Assembly (NCBI GenBank): GCA_947258435.1
Contig: CAMYID010000015.1
Location: 1-64,000 of the forward strand
Origin: an uncultured Alphaproteobacteria bacterium
GTDB taxonomy: Bacteria > Pseudomonadota > Alphaproteobacteria > UBA11222
Direction of reading: 5' to 3'
DNA length: 64,000 nt
Program-made: the position numbers and the translations under genes
The notes under the pieces: generated by a model
Databases searched by the model: none
Told to the model about the DNA's origin: nothing
Seen by the model: only the letters and a program-made list of their open reading frames with translations
In this document: in pieces, positions 62,301-64,000 of the stretch
How positions within the stretch are numbered: position 1 is the stretch's first letter
Layout: every line of letters starts with the position of its first letter

Positions 62301-63392
62301 TCAGCCATATTCAAAAGGAAGCCGCCGCGCTTCCCAATATGCTTCATCGGAAATGCGCGACCAGCGTATCGAATCCTTCCGGCTGGAGATGAAGCTTTCA
62401 TAAATCTTGCGCGAGATCCCGTCGGACTCGCCGGCTTCACGGACGACCTCACCAGACAGATTGCCGATCCTGGACAGCGCCTCATTCGTGAAGCGGCGCA
62501 ACTGGACATCATGCCTGTTCACAAGCGTAGCCAGCGCCGAGCCGTTATTGGCATTGAATTCCGAAAGCGTCAGATCGTTCTGCGCGGCGGTTGCCATCTG
62601 GATAATCGTTTGCTGGCTTTTTGTCAGGCTGTTCCATACATCGAGATTGATCCCGAGCGACAGCGCGGTACCCGGTTCATGAAAACCGGGCCAGTAGTAA
62701 TATTTCGCGATCTTGTAAAAGCCGAACACCAGATCGTTCCACGGGCCCACCCATTCGGTCGCATCGATTACACCCTGTTGCAGGCTTGTATAGATTTCGC
62801 CGCCAGGCAGCGCGACGACGGATGCACCCATTCGCCGCATGACTTCCCCGCCAAGTCCCGGCATGCGGATTTTCAGACCGCTGAAATCCTCGATATCGGT
62901 CACTTTCTTGTTGAACCAGCCTCCCATCTGTACGCCCGAATTGCCGCACATAAAGGCCTTGATATTGAACTGTGCGCTAAGCTCGTCCCACAGCTCCTGC
63001 CCGCCGCCCCAGTAAACCCAGGAATTCATCTCACTCGCGGTCAGCCCGAACGGCACCGCCGCAAAGAAGTTGAATGCCTGAGACTTGCCTTGCCAGTAAT
63101 ATTCCGCGCCGTGATACATATCGGCTGCGCCGCCCGATACCGCATCGAATGCATCGAAGGCGCCCACCAGCTCGCCTGCCGCATAGACTTTGATGTCCAG
63201 ATCGCCCTCGCTGGCGAGCTTGATCCGCTTTGCGACATTTTCCGCGGCGGTGCCAAGGCCGGGCAGGTTCTTGGGCCAGGTGGTGACAAGTTTCAGACGG
63301 CGTCGGCCCTGCGCGATCGCGGGGGCCGGCAAGGCAGATGCCGCAGCACCGGTTGCCGCGGCCCCCAATAATACCGAGCGTCTGTTCTTCAT
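62301..63392 (-). CDS. TRAP transporter solute-binding protein with Tat-type signal (TakP-like)
   Basis: 363 residues. Twin-Arg signal MKNRRSVLLGAAATGAAASA (first 20) ends PAPAIA, so export via Tat is likely. Binding-protein core: KLVTTWPKNLPGLGTAAENVAKRI, FSGLKIRMPGLGGEVMRRMG, GVIDATEWVGPWNDLVFGFY; the last is the signature of alpha-keto acid or lactate binders (TakP type). Ligand not proved. First gene of the second TRAP operon. Confidence 0.9.
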   Translation of the reverse strand: MKNRRSVLLGAAATGAAASALPAPAIAQGRRRLKLVTTWPKNLPGLGTAAENVAKRIKLASEGDLDIKVYAAGELVGAFDAFDAVSGGAADMYHGAEYYWQGKSQAFNFFAAVPFGLTASEMNSWVYWGGGQELWDELSAQFNIKAFMCGNSGVQMGGWFNKKVTDIEDFSGLKIRMPGLGGEVMRRMGASVVALPGGEIYTSLQQGVIDATEWVGPWNDLVFGFYKIAKYYYWPGFHEPGTALSLGINLDVWNSLTKSQQTIIQMATAAQNDLTLSEFNANNGSALATLVNRHDVQLRRFTNEALSRIGNLSGEVVREAGESDGISRKIYESFISSRKDSIRWSRISDEAYWEARRLPFEYG

Positions 63393-63532
63393 CTATTCGT
63401 CTCCCGCCGCAGTCAGCCGGTGCGTTATCATTTACGTAACGCTAATTGTCTGACGGATTTGTTTTATCTTATTTGCCCGGGGATTATAGGGACCAGCCTC
63501 ACTAACGCAATGGAGCAGGAAGCTATTTATCG

Positions 63533-64000
63533 TTACGCCTGCGGATCGGACGCTGGCGGTGTCTGACATCCCGGTTGCATTGGCTGCCACCCGGCCTCTG
63601 TCAGTTGCTCGAGGGGTTGAAAGCGCGCCTTGTATTGCATTTTCTGGCAATTATCGACCCAGTAGCCCAGATACACATAGGGCAGCCCGAACTGCTGCGC
63701 AGTTTTGATATGATGCAGGATCATATAGCTGCCAAGACTGCGTTGTGTGTGTTCGGGATCGAAAAAGCTGTAGACCATCGACAACCCGTCACTCACAACA
63801 TCGGTCAGGCAGGCAGCGGCCAGCGGAATACTTGCATCTGTGTCTTGCTCACTACTGTCCTGCGCGCGATATTCGAAGATGAATGTATCGATGGGGCTGT
63901 CCTCGACCATGCTGCGATAGTCGAACGCATCCATATCCGCCATGCCACCATCATGGTGTCGGCCGTTGAGATAGCGTCTTAGCAGATGATATTGCTCAAG
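63533..64000 (-). CDS. bpt: Bacterial arginyl/leucyl-tRNA-protein transferase (Bpt), 5' end outside window
   Basis: N-degron pathway enzyme transferring Leu or similar to proteins with N-terminal acidic residues. The C-terminal 155 residues are visible (RYLNGRHHDGGMADMDAF ... FIFEYRAQ ... SMVYSFFDPEHTQRSLGSYMIL ... YVYLGYWVDNCQKMQYKARFQPLE), all characteristic of the bacterial Ate1-like fold. The reading frame is open to the window edge. Gap to dctP is 140 bases. Confidence 0.92.
   Translation of the reverse strand, partial: LEQYHLLRRYLNGRHHDGGMADMDAFDYRSMVEDSPIDTFIFEYRAQDSSEQDTDASIPLAAACLTDVVSDGLSMVYSFFDPEHTQRSLGSYMILHHIKTAQQFGLPYVYLGYWVDNCQKMQYKARFQPLEQLTEAGWQPMQPGCQTPPASDPQA

Overview
This 64 kb window is chromosomal DNA from a GC-rich alphaproteobacterium, probably free-living and marine. 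The evidence is the core block folK - rpoZ - rel/spoT - DUF2062 - pdxJ - acpS - lepB - rnc - era - yqaE-like - recO - parC. Other alphaproteobacterial marks are an STAS-fused MlaE, MmcB, bacterial arginyl-tRNA-protein transferase (Bpt) and three TRAP-type binding proteins. No genus can be assigned from the sequence alone. There is no rRNA, CRISPR array, prophage or insertion sequence; two tRNAs (Leu-GAG and Ser-GGA) are present.

Layout. 1-6.8 kb: end of an HTH regulator, SulP anion transporter, a 58-residue antisense small ORF, an LLM-type flavin oxidoreductase, an MFS transporter, and the D-glutamate-catabolism pair dgcN-dgcA. 6.9-13.4 kb, minus strand: a same-direction run HD-GYP -> CHASE2/class III cyclase -> MlaC -> Sel1 lipoprotein -> long MlaA. 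13.7-19.2 kb: orphan TAXI binding protein, cytochrome c, a conserved hypothetical, and a complete TRAP transporter. 19.4-23.3 kb: mlaE-mlaF-mlaD plus a PqiC-like lipoprotein. 23.6-29.6 kb: cysH, tRNA-Leu, maeB, mgtE and isovaleryl-CoA dehydrogenase. 29.7-38.7 kb: orphan OmpR-type regulator, GmhB, several small enzymes, MmcB, MscS, tRNA-Ser and a DUF3883 nuclease-like protein.

38.9-43.0 kb is the most interesting locus: circularly permuted ATP-grasp, alpha-E protein, transglutaminase-like protease and an Anbu-type proteasome-related protease in one plus-strand operon, preceded by a perfect 21-bp palindrome. 43.1-48.2 kb, minus strand: cupin, PHA synthase, family-5 uracil-DNA glycosylase, HMCES/YedK protein and a NYN nuclease. 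48.4-59.5 kb is the housekeeping block. 59.6-64 kb: a membrane-anchored hypothetical, a second complete TRAP transporter with a Tat-type binding protein, and the truncated end of bpt.

How the genes work together. The two mla loci, about 10 kb apart, supply all parts of an intermembrane phospholipid transporter, with the MlaC/MlaA half co-directional with two second-messenger enzymes. The four-gene ATP-grasp/Anbu operon looks like a peptide-synthesis-plus-proteolysis system whose substrate is unknown. The TRAP/TAXI, SulP, MFS, Dgc and IVD genes point to scavenging of organic acids, amino acids and anions. Start codons were moved from the longest ORF wherever a Shine-Dalgarno sequence or family N-terminus argued for it; these choices are stated per gene.
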